Source: Chloroflexota bacterium
GTDB lineage: Bacteria; Chloroflexota; Dehalococcoidia; UBA2247; RBG-13-53-26
Direction of reading: 5' to 3'
Length of the DNA: 32,121 bases
NCBI GenBank assembly: GCA_003551705.1
Contig: PUNJ01000048.1
Coordinates: 1-32,121 of the forward strand
This document shows positions 16,712 to 24,104 of the stretch, in pieces (positions within the stretch are counted from its first letter, which is position 1; every line of letters starts with the position of its first letter). Both the position numbers and the translations under genes were made by a program. The notes beneath the pieces are model-generated. The model saw only the letters and a program-made list of their open reading frames with translations, had not been told where the DNA came from and ran no database searches.

Positions 16712-17926
16712 TTACCAGGCTTTGCTGACTATGCAGGCAGCGTTATTGCCCGCATAGCCGTAGGTCTGGGCAATGGCTACCTTTGGATCGTTCTTGACCT
16801 GCCGTTCTCCGGCCTCACCCCTGAGCTGTTTGGCGAGCTCGTAGATCTGGAACAGGCCTTGGGCAACGACGGCTTCACCACAGGAGCCCAGCCCACCGCT
16901 TGGACACACCGGCAGTTTGCCGGTCATTGGGTCCACCGCCCCACTCCTTAGCAGCTTCTCTGCTTCGCCATCATGGGCCTGCAAGATGCAGTCCAAGTAC
17001 GCGAAGTAATGCCATGAACTATTATCAGGCAATTCAATCAGGTCAACGTCTTCCGGCCGCCTGTTGGCCATTTTGTACGCTGCCGCGATCGAGTTCCTGC
17101 TCTCGGTCAGGATACCGACACCTGGTCTCGGGAAAGTGCTCAGATAGGTGAGAGGTATGGTATGGTCGCCGAAAGTGGGGCTGCCGATGACTGCGGCATC
17201 GATAAGGATCGGCTTCTGAGTATACTTCTTGGCCTTGTCCATGGAGCACACAATAATAGCGCCGGCACCGTCGCTGGTGGCGCAGATCTCGAGAAGGTGC
17301 AGGGGGTCACAGACCATTGGCGAATTAAGAACGTCTTCCTTGGTGAAGGCCTTCTTGTACCTGGTCTTGGGGTTGAACGGGGCAATCTTGCTGGTTACAA
17401 CCTTCACTTCGGCCAGGTCATCCTCAGTGGTGCCTACGTCGGCCATTCTTCTCTTGCATTCCATGGCCCAGTATGCCGGATTGGTCTCGCCGGTCATCAC
17501 ATAACGAATATAGTCCAAGTCGAACTGCGGGTCTTCCGACTGGGGACGGAAGAAGCCGCCGGCTGACTTGTCGGCTGCTACGGCAATGGCCGTATCATAG
17601 AGCCCGCTGGCTACTGCGAGGTAAGCCTCACGGAATATAGCCCCGCCGGTAGCACAGGCATTGGCGCAGCTGGTGATCGGGATGCCTATCCCTCCCATGG
17701 CTGCTGATATAGCGGTCCCGCTGAGTATGCCGAACATGCCTTCCCGCTGGGTGACCCAGAGATAGCCCCCGGATACCATGGACTCGACCTCGCGCCATTC
17801 CATATTTGCATCGGCCAGAGCCTCAGTGATGGCTTCGACTGCCATTTCGGGCATCGACTTTTCCCCGAAGACGCCCCAAGGGTGGAGTCCGACGCCGACT
17901 ATTGCTACATCCCTAAACTTTTGCAT
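16712..17926 (-). CDS. Thiolase-superfamily protein, Ltp2/SCP-x-like (probable acyl-CoA aldolase)
   Basis: This 404-residue thiolase-fold protein is of the lipid-transfer/SCP-x branch. The nucleophile position of thiolases is present (C91 in NACATGG). The GHPxG motif carrying the thiolase His is replaced by SCGEAVVAQG, and the last motif reads YGYAGNNAACIV. Loss of thiolase residues is known for Ltp2, which is a retro-aldolase in cholesterol side-chain breakdown and needs a DUF35 partner. The DUF35 gene lies 42 bp upstream in the same operon, so a DUF35-aldolase complex is the best guess. Simple thiolysis (acetyl-CoA acetyltransferase) is the alternative. ATG 17926 follows AAGGAG. Protein is cytosolic, with no signal peptide. 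Confidence 0.9.
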   Translation of the reverse strand: MQKFRDVAIVGVGLHPWGVFGEKSMPEMAVEAITEALADANMEWREVESMVSGGYLWVTQREGMFGILSGTAISAAMGGIGIPITSCANACATGGAIFREAYLAVASGLYDTAIAVAADKSAGGFFRPQSEDPQFDLDYIRYVMTGETNPAYWAMECKRRMADVGTTEDDLAEVKVVTSKIAPFNPKTRYKKAFTKEDVLNSPMVCDPLHLLEICATSDGAGAIIVCSMDKAKKYTQKPILIDAAVIGSPTFGDHTIPLTYLSTFPRPGVGILTESRNSIAAAYKMANRRPEDVDLIELPDNSSWHYFAYLDCILQAHDGEAEKLLRSGAVDPMTGKLPVCPSGGLGSCGEAVVAQGLFQIYELAKQLRGEAGERQVKNDPKVAIAQTYGYAGNNAACIVSKAW

Positions 17927-17968
17927 ATTCTCTTCTCCTTGGTCCTAATTTCTGGCAGCGGATACCCG

Positions 17969-18388
17969 CTAGCTTACGGGCTTCCACATCCAGGTGACGT
18001 ATTCGTTCTCATCGTCTTCGTACAGCTTGCCCGCCGTCAACTCGACTTTCCCGCCAAGTTTGACGTTATCTGTTGTTGTCAGGATGCCCAGAACGCGCAG
18101 TCCCTCCGAAGTGTCAACCATGGCGATGCCATAGGGCTCGAATGGTTCCTTCTTGAAAGGAGCTGGAGGAGCATAAATCTGGGTGGTGTAGGTCCACACC
18201 GTCCCCGTGTTGCTGAGGTTAACGATCTCTACATTATCTCTCTTCTTCTCGCAATCGGGATTGGCACAGAATGCCGCCTTGGGGAAGGTCACGGTCCCAC
18301 ACTTCTTGCACTTGCTTGCTATAAGTTGTGGTTTATCCGAGGGCCATGTAAACAACCCTTCGATTATGGGGATTTTGTTCTTAGCCAT
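17969..18388 (-). CDS. DUF35 zinc-ribbon/OB-fold acyl-CoA-associated protein
   Basis: This 139-residue stand-alone DUF35 protein has an N-terminal rubredoxin-like zinc ribbon (C27-x2-C30 and C41-x4-C46) followed by an OB fold (about 55-135, with GTVWTYTTQIYAP and PYGIAMVD). Such proteins bind thiolases or aldolases and can help hold the CoA substrate. In the steroid pathway DUF35 is fused to the MaoC chain ChsH2 and is needed by Ltp2. Here it is a separate gene between the acyl-CoA dehydrogenases and the thiolase-like gene, which suggests a partner role. ATG 18388 follows AAAGGAG. Confidence 0.93.
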   Translation of the reverse strand: MAKNKIPIIEGLFTWPSDKPQLIASKCKKCGTVTFPKAAFCANPDCEKKRDNVEIVNLSNTGTVWTYTTQIYAPPAPFKKEPFEPYGIAMVDTSEGLRVLGILTTTDNVKLGGKVELTAGKLYEDDENEYVTWMWKPVS

Positions 18389-18460
18389 ACAGGGTCTCCT
18401 TTCTCACCTTAACATATTCCCTTGATCCTTGGCGGGATATGGACCAGGACGGCAACTCAA

Positions 18461-19588
18461 CTAGAGTCCTATGGCCCTGGCCACAAACTGGCGCTGGGTC
18501 GGGGCATCGCCGAAAGCGAAAGCTGACGGCATAACCCGCTTGGAGTAGAGCGGTAAATCGTGGTCCTCACAGAAACCTATAGCGCCATGACATTGGTGCG
18601 CAAGATCACATATGCGTTTATAAGCATCACTATTCCATGACTTGGCCATGGCAGCCTCCTTGCTATAGGGGATGCCTTCGTTTATTCTCCAAGCTGCCAG
18701 GTATGTAATATACTTCATGCCTTCCAGATCGATCAGCATGTTGGCGCAATGATGTTGCAAAGCCTGCAGGCTACCAATAGGATGGTCGAACTGGACTCGC
18801 TCCTTGACGTAATCTGTAGTCATGTCCATGACCTGCTGGGCTCCACCGACCATCTCAGCGCACTTCAAGGTTGCTGCCCATTTGATCAACCGCCTCACTT
18901 CTCTCTCGGTTTCCATGCCCTCTGCAAGCATGCGACCATGGGGTACCTTCACATTCTTGAGTGTCACCTGGAATTGTTTTTCCCCTCCAAGGGACTGCAG
19001 GGGGGTACACACAACCCCGGGACTCCTCATGTCTACCAGAAAGGGCGTTACCTGTCTCTTGCCGGTGCCACTTCTGATTCCCGCAAGGCAGATCATCATG
19101 TCGGCCACGTCGGCGTTATCGACAAAGAGCTTGGTGCCTTTGATTACATAACCACCGTTCTTGACTGTGGCCTGGGAGCGTATGGCATCCAGTTCATATC
19201 CTACACCAGGCTCGCTGATTGCCAGGGTAAGGACCATGCTGCCCTCAGCTACCTGGGGAAGTAGTTCCTGCTTTTGTGGTTGGCTGCCCATATTCATCAG
19301 CGCGAGGGTGCCAACAAGCGTGGTAAAGAACGGTCCGGGCAGGCTGGCTCTTCCCGTTTCCTCAATCAGTGCGGCTGCATCCAGAAAGCTTCCGCCCGTG
19401 CCACCAAATTCTTCAGGAATGACAAGCCCCATCCAGCCAAGCTCTGCCATCTTCTGCCAGAGTTTGGGGTCATGCCCGGTCTGTTCCCTGATCATTTGCC
19501 TGATTGTATCTCTGGGACACTCCGTAGCCAGAAAATCCCTGGCTATCTTTCTCAGCATTTCCTGTTCTTCGCTATAAGAGAAATCCAT
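18461..19588 (-). CDS. Acyl-CoA dehydrogenase, degenerate subunit of a pair
   Basis: This 375-residue acyl-CoA dehydrogenase fold has the three usual parts: N-terminal helices (1-118), beta domain (119-220) and C-terminal helices. The flavin/substrate loop, normally SEPxAGSD, reads SEPGVGYE at 125-132, and the C-terminal FAD segment (usually GGTSEIQR) is FGDAPTQRQF. The C-terminal RVQFDHPIGSLQALQH and GAIGFCEDHDLPLYSKR segments are intact and resemble FadE29-like chains. This loss on one chain with retention on the neighbour fits an alpha2beta2 acyl-CoA dehydrogenase as known for steroid side-chain enzymes (ChsE). The companion gene ends 18 bp upstream. ATG 19588 follows AAGAGGA. Confidence 0.9.
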   Translation of the reverse strand: MDFSYSEEQEMLRKIARDFLATECPRDTIRQMIREQTGHDPKLWQKMAELGWMGLVIPEEFGGTGGSFLDAAALIEETGRASLPGPFFTTLVGTLALMNMGSQPQKQELLPQVAEGSMVLTLAISEPGVGYELDAIRSQATVKNGGYVIKGTKLFVDNADVADMMICLAGIRSGTGKRQVTPFLVDMRSPGVVCTPLQSLGGEKQFQVTLKNVKVPHGRMLAEGMETEREVRRLIKWAATLKCAEMVGGAQQVMDMTTDYVKERVQFDHPIGSLQALQHHCANMLIDLEGMKYITYLAAWRINEGIPYSKEAAMAKSWNSDAYKRICDLAHQCHGAIGFCEDHDLPLYSKRVMPSAFAFGDAPTQRQFVARAIGL

Positions 19589-19606
19589 GTTTATATCCTC
19601 TTCCTT

Positions 19607-20788
19607 CTAACTTCTCGGTAAGCCAAGTCCTCGCATGGCTATCGTGTTTCTCTGAATCTCTGATGTTCCACCGGCGAGGGATAGTCCTCTGTTGAAGTTA
19701 TAGAGGAAGGTGAACCTCTTCCTGAGTGCTGCCCACTTGGGATCGTCCTGTAGTTGGATTTCGGGGCCCAGTACCTGGAGTCCTATTGCGGCTATGCGCT
19801 GGCCGAGTTCATCAGCAAAGGTCTTCACGACTGAAGATTCCCAGCTCAGGCTGGCGCCCTGGTTCATCAGCCAGGCAGCCTTGTAATTGATCATGCGGCT
19901 GACTTCCAACTCAATCGCAATCTCGGCCAATTGGTCACGCAATACCTGGTCATCCAAGAGGCTCCGGCCGTTATAACGTGTTTGGGTTGTGTATTCCACC
20001 AGTTCTTCGAGGTCCTTCCGGCTCCCAGCGTGTCTCAGGCACCTGCCCCAGAACCTGTCTCCCTCCAGGCATTCAAAAACCAGGGGCAAGCCCCGGTTTT
20101 CCTGTCCCAGAAGGTTCTCCCTGGGCACGCGAACATCTTCCAGGAAGATCTCTGTGAATGACTCGGCTCCGGCCATGTCGATGATGGGGTTCACGGTAAC
20201 GCCAGGGCTTCTAACGTCGACGAGGAAGGTGCTCAGTCCTCGTGACTTGGGTGCTTCAGGGTCCGTACGAGCCAGAATAAGGGACCATTCGGCCAGGTGG
20301 GCGCCGGTTGGCCAGATCTTTTGGCCGTTAAGTATGTAATCATCGCCGCTCTTGATTGCTCTTGTAGCGGTATTGAGCAGGTCGGAACCTGCGCCAGGCT
20401 CGCTCAGCCCTGTAGAAAAAAGTATCTCGGCTCGAGCCAGCTTCGGCAGAAAGTCCTTTTTCTGTGCCTCGGTCCCGTGGGTGAGAAGTCCTGCAGCCAC
20501 GGCATCGCCGAATAAATGGCCGTACTGGGGGGCCCGGTGATAGGCAAGCTCTTCAGCGACGACGAATCGCTCCATGACGGTGCGGCCCATGCCGCCGTAT
20601 TCCTGGGGCCACGAGATGGACAACCATCCTTTCTGGCCAAGTCTGGTAGTGAAGGCACGCGACCACCCACCGAAGCCATAGCCCTCATCCTCGATCTCGC
20701 AGGGGAATGATTCGGGAGGTTCTTCTTCACAGAATTGGCGCACTTGGAGCCGGAGTTTCTCTTCCTGCTCGGAAAACCGGAAATCCAT
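19607..20788 (-). CDS. Acyl-CoA dehydrogenase, FAD-binding subunit of a pair
   Basis: This 393-residue acyl-CoA dehydrogenase introduces a 2,3 double bond into an acyl-CoA and passes electrons to ETF. The flavin loop is canonical (GLSEPGAGSD, 127-136), as is the C-terminal GGTSEIQRNTIAMRGLGLP. The MCAD-type base position (Glu of YEGT) is Gly, as in the isovaleryl/FadE-like groups, so the base must lie elsewhere. Similar long-range features place it near FadE28/ACAD11-like enzymes. It is second in the operon, 8 bp after the PPOX-like gene and 18 bp before the second dehydrogenase gene. The RBS is weak (GGGG), suggesting coupled translation. No etfAB genes are visible in the window. Confidence 0.92.
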   Translation of the reverse strand: MDFRFSEQEEKLRLQVRQFCEEEPPESFPCEIEDEGYGFGGWSRAFTTRLGQKGWLSISWPQEYGGMGRTVMERFVVAEELAYHRAPQYGHLFGDAVAAGLLTHGTEAQKKDFLPKLARAEILFSTGLSEPGAGSDLLNTATRAIKSGDDYILNGQKIWPTGAHLAEWSLILARTDPEAPKSRGLSTFLVDVRSPGVTVNPIIDMAGAESFTEIFLEDVRVPRENLLGQENRGLPLVFECLEGDRFWGRCLRHAGSRKDLEELVEYTTQTRYNGRSLLDDQVLRDQLAEIAIELEVSRMINYKAAWLMNQGASLSWESSVVKTFADELGQRIAAIGLQVLGPEIQLQDDPKWAALRKRFTFLYNFNRGLSLAGGTSEIQRNTIAMRGLGLPRS

Positions 20789-20796
20789 GATAATGC

Positions 20797-21180
20797 TTAC
20801 CCCGCTTTCATAGGAGGCATGATGACTGCCTCTTCGATGGCTATCTTGACGACGCTCTTGACCTCCATTTTGAGCGGCGCAAATTGTGCTTTGAAGGAGT
20901 CGAAAAGTTCACCGCTATCCAGTAACTCAGCATTCCCGCTTATGCGGCAGCCGCCCCATGTGGCCTGATTGAACATTACTATGGCTACTTGGGGATTCTC
21001 CTTGAGGTTGGCCAGGGTATTGGGGGATGCCATTTCGGCGAAGGCAACATGTTCATCGTCGAGTATCTGTAGGGACCCCTTAGGGGAGACGTTTGGCTTA
21101 CCGGTCTTGCTTGCGGTGGCAACGAAGGCGGGAAACGACTCGGAGATTACCTTCTTCATTTCGTCTGTTAACTTAGTCAT
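20797..21180 (-). CDS. Pyridoxamine-5'-phosphate-oxidase-like (PPOX/split barrel) flavin protein
   Basis: This 127-residue split-barrel protein belongs to the PNPOx-like family, which binds FMN or F420. Typical segments are FPAFVATASKTGKPNVSPKG, LANLKENPQVAIVMFN and GCRISGNAELL. Proteins of this size are usually FMN- or F420-dependent reductases of unknown substrate, not the vitamin B6 oxidase itself. The frame stays open far upstream, but ATG 21180 is the start: GAAGGAGGG precedes it, a promoter lies just beyond, and the upstream part is antisense to a real gene. It is first in the acyl-CoA operon, so a redox role there is possible. Confidence 0.88.
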   Translation of the reverse strand: MTKLTDEMKKVISESFPAFVATASKTGKPNVSPKGSLQILDDEHVAFAEMASPNTLANLKENPQVAIVMFNQATWGGCRISGNAELLDSGELFDSFKAQFAPLKMEVKSVVKIAIEEAVIMPPMKAG

Positions 21181-21202
21181 AAGCAGCCCTCCTTCAGGAC
21201 GA

Positions 21203-21231
21203 ATTCTAACATTGATGGGTTCAAAAGGCAA
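21203..21231 (-). promoter_or_regulatory. Promoter of the acyl-CoA operon
   Basis: On the minus strand TTGCCT (21231-21226) and TAGAAT (21208-21203) are 17 nt apart, with an extended TGT before the -10. The transcript would start near 21196, 16 nt before ATG 21180. Confidence 0.65.
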
Positions 21232-21257
21232 CCTGGAAGGCCCCTGGCTGAGCGTGC

Positions 21258-21287
21258 TTGCTTCATGGACGATGCATAAACTAGAAT
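21258..21287 (+). promoter_or_regulatory. Putative promoter of the MBL-fold hydrolase gene
   Basis: TTGCTT (21258-21263) and TAGAAT (21282-21287) are 18 nt apart, about 25 nt upstream of a GAGAGG RBS and ATG 21319. It is divergent from the acyl-CoA operon promoter, with which it shares a 138-bp intergenic region. Confidence 0.45.
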
Positions 21288-21318
21288 AGATGAACATCGC
21301 AGAGGAGAGGTAGGCATA

Positions 21319-22365
21319 ATGTTGGAATTCAGGACCGGGGGCACTAATGTACTTGAGACCAGAGTTGGGAACGTAGTGCAGTATTTGGCTGAGGGGGTCA
21401 AGATATACTGCATCGAGGTGGAAAGCTTTCCCAATCATGTCACCAACATGTACCTGGTACTGGATGGTGCCGCCACTTTTATCGATGTAGGGTTCAACGG
21501 GCCGCAGTCCCAGAAGGACCTGGCCAGAGGGTTTGACATAATCAACACCAGTTTCGGCGATGGTGTTGATCTGGCGGATGTAGCCAATATAGTAATAACC
21601 CACGGCCATGGAGACCACTTCGGCATGCTTGAATACGGCAAGCTGAAAGGTAGAAGGGTGTTCATCCATCCTCTGGATAGCTGGGTGATACGGGACTACT
21701 CCGGTACCTACCAGAATTGGAAAAGGAATATGCGGGAACTCCTCTTTGAAGCCGGTTGTGGCAGGGACCTGGACCAGATCTTCCCTGTGGAGCAACTGGA
21801 CTACCATATATCGGAGTACGATCTCGTAGAAGTGGTGGACGGCCAGCAGATCATCAATGGCTACGAAGTTTATCATACCCCCGGGCACAGCCTGGGTGAG
21901 ATATGCTTGAGGGTTGGCCCCTTGATGTTCCTGGGCGACCATATGTTGTCCATCACCACGCCACACCAAGTCCCGACTTCCGGCTGGCAGGGTGCCGGTC
22001 TGATGAATTACCTGCACTCGCTCAGGAAGGTGGCTGCTTCAGGGGTCGACCTGGGGCTGGCCGCTCACGAAAACGCCATATACCCGGTCAGTGCCAGGGC
22101 CAGGGAGATTGAGCACTTCCACATGAGACGGCTTGAGGAGATCCGCGATCTGTGCAGGTTTGCCATGACCTTGTACCAGGTCACGGACGAGTATTACCGA
22201 GGCCACCCCGAGTTGATACAGGCATCTTCCCTGGATGATCTCCCCGTTGATGATGTGCTGCTGGCCCTGGAAGAGATCAAGGCGCATCTGGAGTACCTGG
22301 TGGATGAGGGGAGACTGTGCGTGACCGGCGTGGACAGCGGTGTGCCGCGGTACCTGGCTATCTGA
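21319..22365 (+). CDS. Metallo-beta-lactamase-fold hydrolase
   Basis: This 348-residue MBL-fold protein has a canonical dinuclear metal site: H95-x-H97-x-D99-H100 (THGHGDH), the next His in YHTPGHSLGE, and the bridging Asp in FLGDHML. The helical C-terminal part (about 250-348) resembles the tail of glyoxalase-II/thioesterase-like MBL proteins with a winged-helix-like end. The family hydrolyses thioesters, lactones or phosphodiesters; with an acyl-CoA operon divergently placed, a CoA-thioester substrate is plausible but unproven. The start follows GAGAGG. The gene is followed 9 bp later by a small membrane-peptide frame. Confidence 0.9.
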   Translation: MLEFRTGGTNVLETRVGNVVQYLAEGVKIYCIEVESFPNHVTNMYLVLDGAATFIDVGFNGPQSQKDLARGFDIINTSFGDGVDLADVANIVITHGHGDHFGMLEYGKLKGRRVFIHPLDSWVIRDYSGTYQNWKRNMRELLFEAGCGRDLDQIFPVEQLDYHISEYDLVEVVDGQQIINGYEVYHTPGHSLGEICLRVGPLMFLGDHMLSITTPHQVPTSGWQGAGLMNYLHSLRKVAASGVDLGLAAHENAIYPVSARAREIEHFHMRRLEEIRDLCRFAMTLYQVTDEYYRGHPELIQASSLDDLPVDDVLLALEEIKAHLEYLVDEGRLCVTGVDSGVPRYLAI

Positions 22366-22374
22366 GAATTACTA

Positions 22375-22512
22375 ATGTTAGACATGATAAACCGTTTCAC
22401 GGAGTGGCTTTCAACCCGGCCGCTGAGATGCCTGATCATGTTGCTGGCGGCCGAGACGTTTGTCTTTTTGGCCTTGCTGGTGATACTGGTCTGGATTCTC
22501 GTATACCGATAG
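22375..22512 (+). CDS. Possible 45-residue single-pass membrane peptide
   Basis: An open frame of 45 codons starts 9 bp after the MBL-fold gene. Residues 1-19 are polar with a net positive charge (two Arg near 15-18). A nearly unbroken hydrophobic run then spans about residues 19-44 (LIMLLAAE, FVFLALLVILVWILVY). This is a good single transmembrane helix with a short charged N-terminus. It resembles no family I know. The RBS is poor, so translation may rely on readthrough coupling from the upstream gene. A chance frame cannot be excluded; the hydrophobic run is what makes it worth listing. Confidence 0.45.
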   Translation: MLDMINRFTEWLSTRPLRCLIMLLAAETFVFLALLVILVWILVYR

Positions 22513-22644
22513 GCCGATTGGGAACGCAAGAGTCAATCCGAACTAGGGCCCGGCTGTAGCGATGACAACCGGAAGGCCTGGACCGGCGCCTCGATTTGTG
22601 AGAATCCCCTGCCATGCGCAGGAGGAGCTGGGATATCTCAGCGG

Positions 22645-22667
22645 TCAGCCCGGCAAGCCCGGGCTGA
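22645..22667. terminator. Hairpin at the 3' end of the TIGR04076 gene
   Basis: TCAGCCCGG (22645-22653) pairs with CCGGGCTGA (22659-22667) with a 5-nt loop. It begins 5 bp after the stop codon of the minus-strand TIGR04076 gene, and could serve the convergent + strand transcript too. No T-run follows on either side. Confidence 0.5.
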
Positions 22668-22672
22668 GGAGC

Positions 22673-22939
22673 TTAATCCCTGACCCGGCGTAGCTCTATG
22701 GTCACCGCATTTGCTTTGTCTATGCATTCCCATTGCTGGACATCGGAATTACCCCATGGGAAACCTCCACCGTATTCCAACATGAGAATGAAGGGAAAGA
22801 GATCATGATAGAAGTACCCGCATAGACCTCCCGAGCTATAGCCGCTGAGCTCGAACTGGTCGCCGACTTTGTGGCCTATCGTACAGGACCCCTTGGCCTT
22901 CTTGATCGTGCCCATAACCCGGTAATGACCACTTGCCAT
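22673..22939 (-). CDS. TIGR04076 family protein
   Basis: This 88-residue protein matches the TIGR04076 pattern as I recall it: a first strand (GHYRVMGTIKKAKGSC), GHKVGDQFEL, the GLCGYFYHDLFPFILMLEYGG stretch, and a last strand ending in IELRRV. Two conserved Cys (C19 and C40) are typical. Function is unknown; members are short, cytosolic and common in anaerobes. RBS GAGGAGG precedes ATG 22939 well. It is the last gene before the convergent MBL-fold gene, 132 bp after the PhnP/PqqB-like gene. Confidence 0.85.
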   Translation of the reverse strand: MASGHYRVMGTIKKAKGSCTIGHKVGDQFELSGYSSGGLCGYFYHDLFPFILMLEYGGGFPWGNSDVQQWECIDKANAVTIELRRVRD

Positions 22940-23071
22940 TCAAAAACCTCCTCGTCGATATGAATCGTACGCAGTCAAGTGCATGGTCCAGTATAGAGCG
23001 AACATGGCTCGATGACCATCAGAGAGATTAACGTTTCCGAAGTTGGTCGCTTCAAGGCAGGCCTCCTTGCA

Positions 23072-23920
23072 TCAGACTGAGACCTGCATGCCGTCATAAG
23101 CAAAGCGGATGCCTGGATATTGAGACGCCAAGGCAAGGTAATCGTCATAACTGCGGTTCCAGTGCTCTTCGAGGTGAACAAAAAGTATCTGGCTAGCTCG
23201 GGCCTTTTGGGCCAGCTCTAATGTCTGCTCGAAGGAGTACAGGGTAGTTCGAGAAATATGGTCCGGTGGATAAGTAAATGCGTGCTTGATCTCGTCCTCG
23301 AAGAACCCGGGTTGTATGATCAACAGATCGGCCCCCCTAACTTCTTGTCGGTCATGGGGGAAGGGCCTGACGTCGCATGGGGCGTATACCACCTTCTTTC
23401 CGCCTGATTGAAAGACATATATGTACACTGTTTGACGGATACGGTCTACGGGCACCGCGGTCAGTTCTACTCCGTCTATCTTCAAGTGGCTGTTGAAGGT
23501 CCGGATTGTAATGAATTTCTGTCTCTGGTAGTAGTCGAATGTGGCCCCGTACTGTGACTTAAGGGCATACAAACGTTCCTCTTGCTTCTCGGGCAGGAGC
23601 AGATTTATGCTGCTTCCCGTATGGGCCTGCCAGGTGCGGTAGTCCAGGGTTATCTGCTCTAGTATCCGGCTACCCTCCACGTGGTCGGGGTCTAGATGGG
23701 TATAGAGGAGGTAGTCGAGCTGGGTAATACCGCCACGATTTAACATGCTTGATATCTCGGCGGGCGTGTCTATCAAGAGGTTGATATCATGCACGAAGAC
23801 TGCCGGGCCGCAGCGGGCATAAGGCGCGCCTTTCAGTCGCGCCTCAGTACAAACACGGCAATCACATAGGGGCTTAGGTATGGCGGCACAGCCGCCGGAA
23901 CCAAGTACTGTCAATTGCAT
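23072..23920 (-). CDS. PhnP/PqqB-like metallo-beta-lactamase-fold protein
   Basis: This 282-residue MBL-fold protein is of the PhnP/PqqB branch, recognised by the N-terminal VLGSGGCAAIPKP and the zinc-knuckle cysteines C19-x-C21-x2-C24 near the start. The metal motif is unusual: H75-L-D77-P-D79-H80, with Asp at the second His of HxHxDH. PhnP is a cyclic phosphodiesterase; PqqB acts on a peptide-derived cofactor precursor and also departs from the classic motif. No phn or pqq genes are nearby. Near the C-terminus ILFVHLEEHWNRSYDDY probably supplies the last metal ligands. Start ATG 23920 follows GGAG. A 32-codon frame ends 3 bp upstream of the start. Confidence 0.85.
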   Translation of the reverse strand: MQLTVLGSGGCAAIPKPLCDCRVCTEARLKGAPYARCGPAVFVHDINLLIDTPAEISSMLNRGGITQLDYLLYTHLDPDHVEGSRILEQITLDYRTWQAHTGSSINLLLPEKQEERLYALKSQYGATFDYYQRQKFITIRTFNSHLKIDGVELTAVPVDRIRQTVYIYVFQSGGKKVVYAPCDVRPFPHDRQEVRGADLLIIQPGFFEDEIKHAFTYPPDHISRTTLYSFEQTLELAQKARASQILFVHLEEHWNRSYDDYLALASQYPGIRFAYDGMQVSV

Positions 23921-23923
23921 TTG

Positions 23924-24022
23924 TCACACTCCAGACGCATGCTCCTCTTGGGGAAGCTGCATTAGCAGTGCTGGTGTTCCCGTAAACAGGTCCTCTCCTA
24001 TCTCGTTGTAATCCTGTAGCAT
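23924..24022 (-). CDS. Possible 32-residue peptide just upstream of the PhnP/PqqB-like gene
   Basis: An ATG-initiated frame of 32 codons ends with TGA three bases before the ATG of the PhnP/PqqB-like gene. The peptide is acidic (two D and five E), has one Tyr in its first half (DYNEIGED) and ends HASGV. No clear RBS precedes it; a 13-bp stem hairpin (24033-24071) lies just upstream. Position next to a PqqB-like protein makes a precursor peptide imaginable, but it lacks the Glu-x3-Tyr of PqqA. It may well be a chance frame or a decayed end. Confidence 0.25.
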   Translation of the reverse strand: MLQDYNEIGEDLFTGTPALLMQLPQEEHASGV

Positions 24023-24032
24023 AATCTGCTTC

Positions 24033-24071
24033 GCCCGGACCCTGACCACGGCAAGCGTTCAGGGTCCGGGC
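24033..24071 (-). terminator. Long hairpin after the asparagine-synthetase-like gene
   Basis: A perfect 13-bp stem, GCCCGGACCCTGA (24033-24045) with TCAGGGTCCGGGC (24059-24071), closes a 13-nt loop. It lies 33 bp after the stop of the minus-strand synthetase-like gene. No T-run follows, so it may be a 3'-end stabiliser, a processing site or a weak terminator. Confidence 0.55.
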
Positions 24072-24104
24072 ACACCAGTGCCTGGTTGTTGACCGCCAGG
24101 GTTG

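Noticed and set aside
20797-22017. A 406-codon minus-strand frame that extends the PPOX-like gene upstream
   Set aside because: The part before 21180 runs antisense to a clear MBL-fold gene, resembles nothing, and crosses a promoter and RBS placed exactly before ATG 21180.
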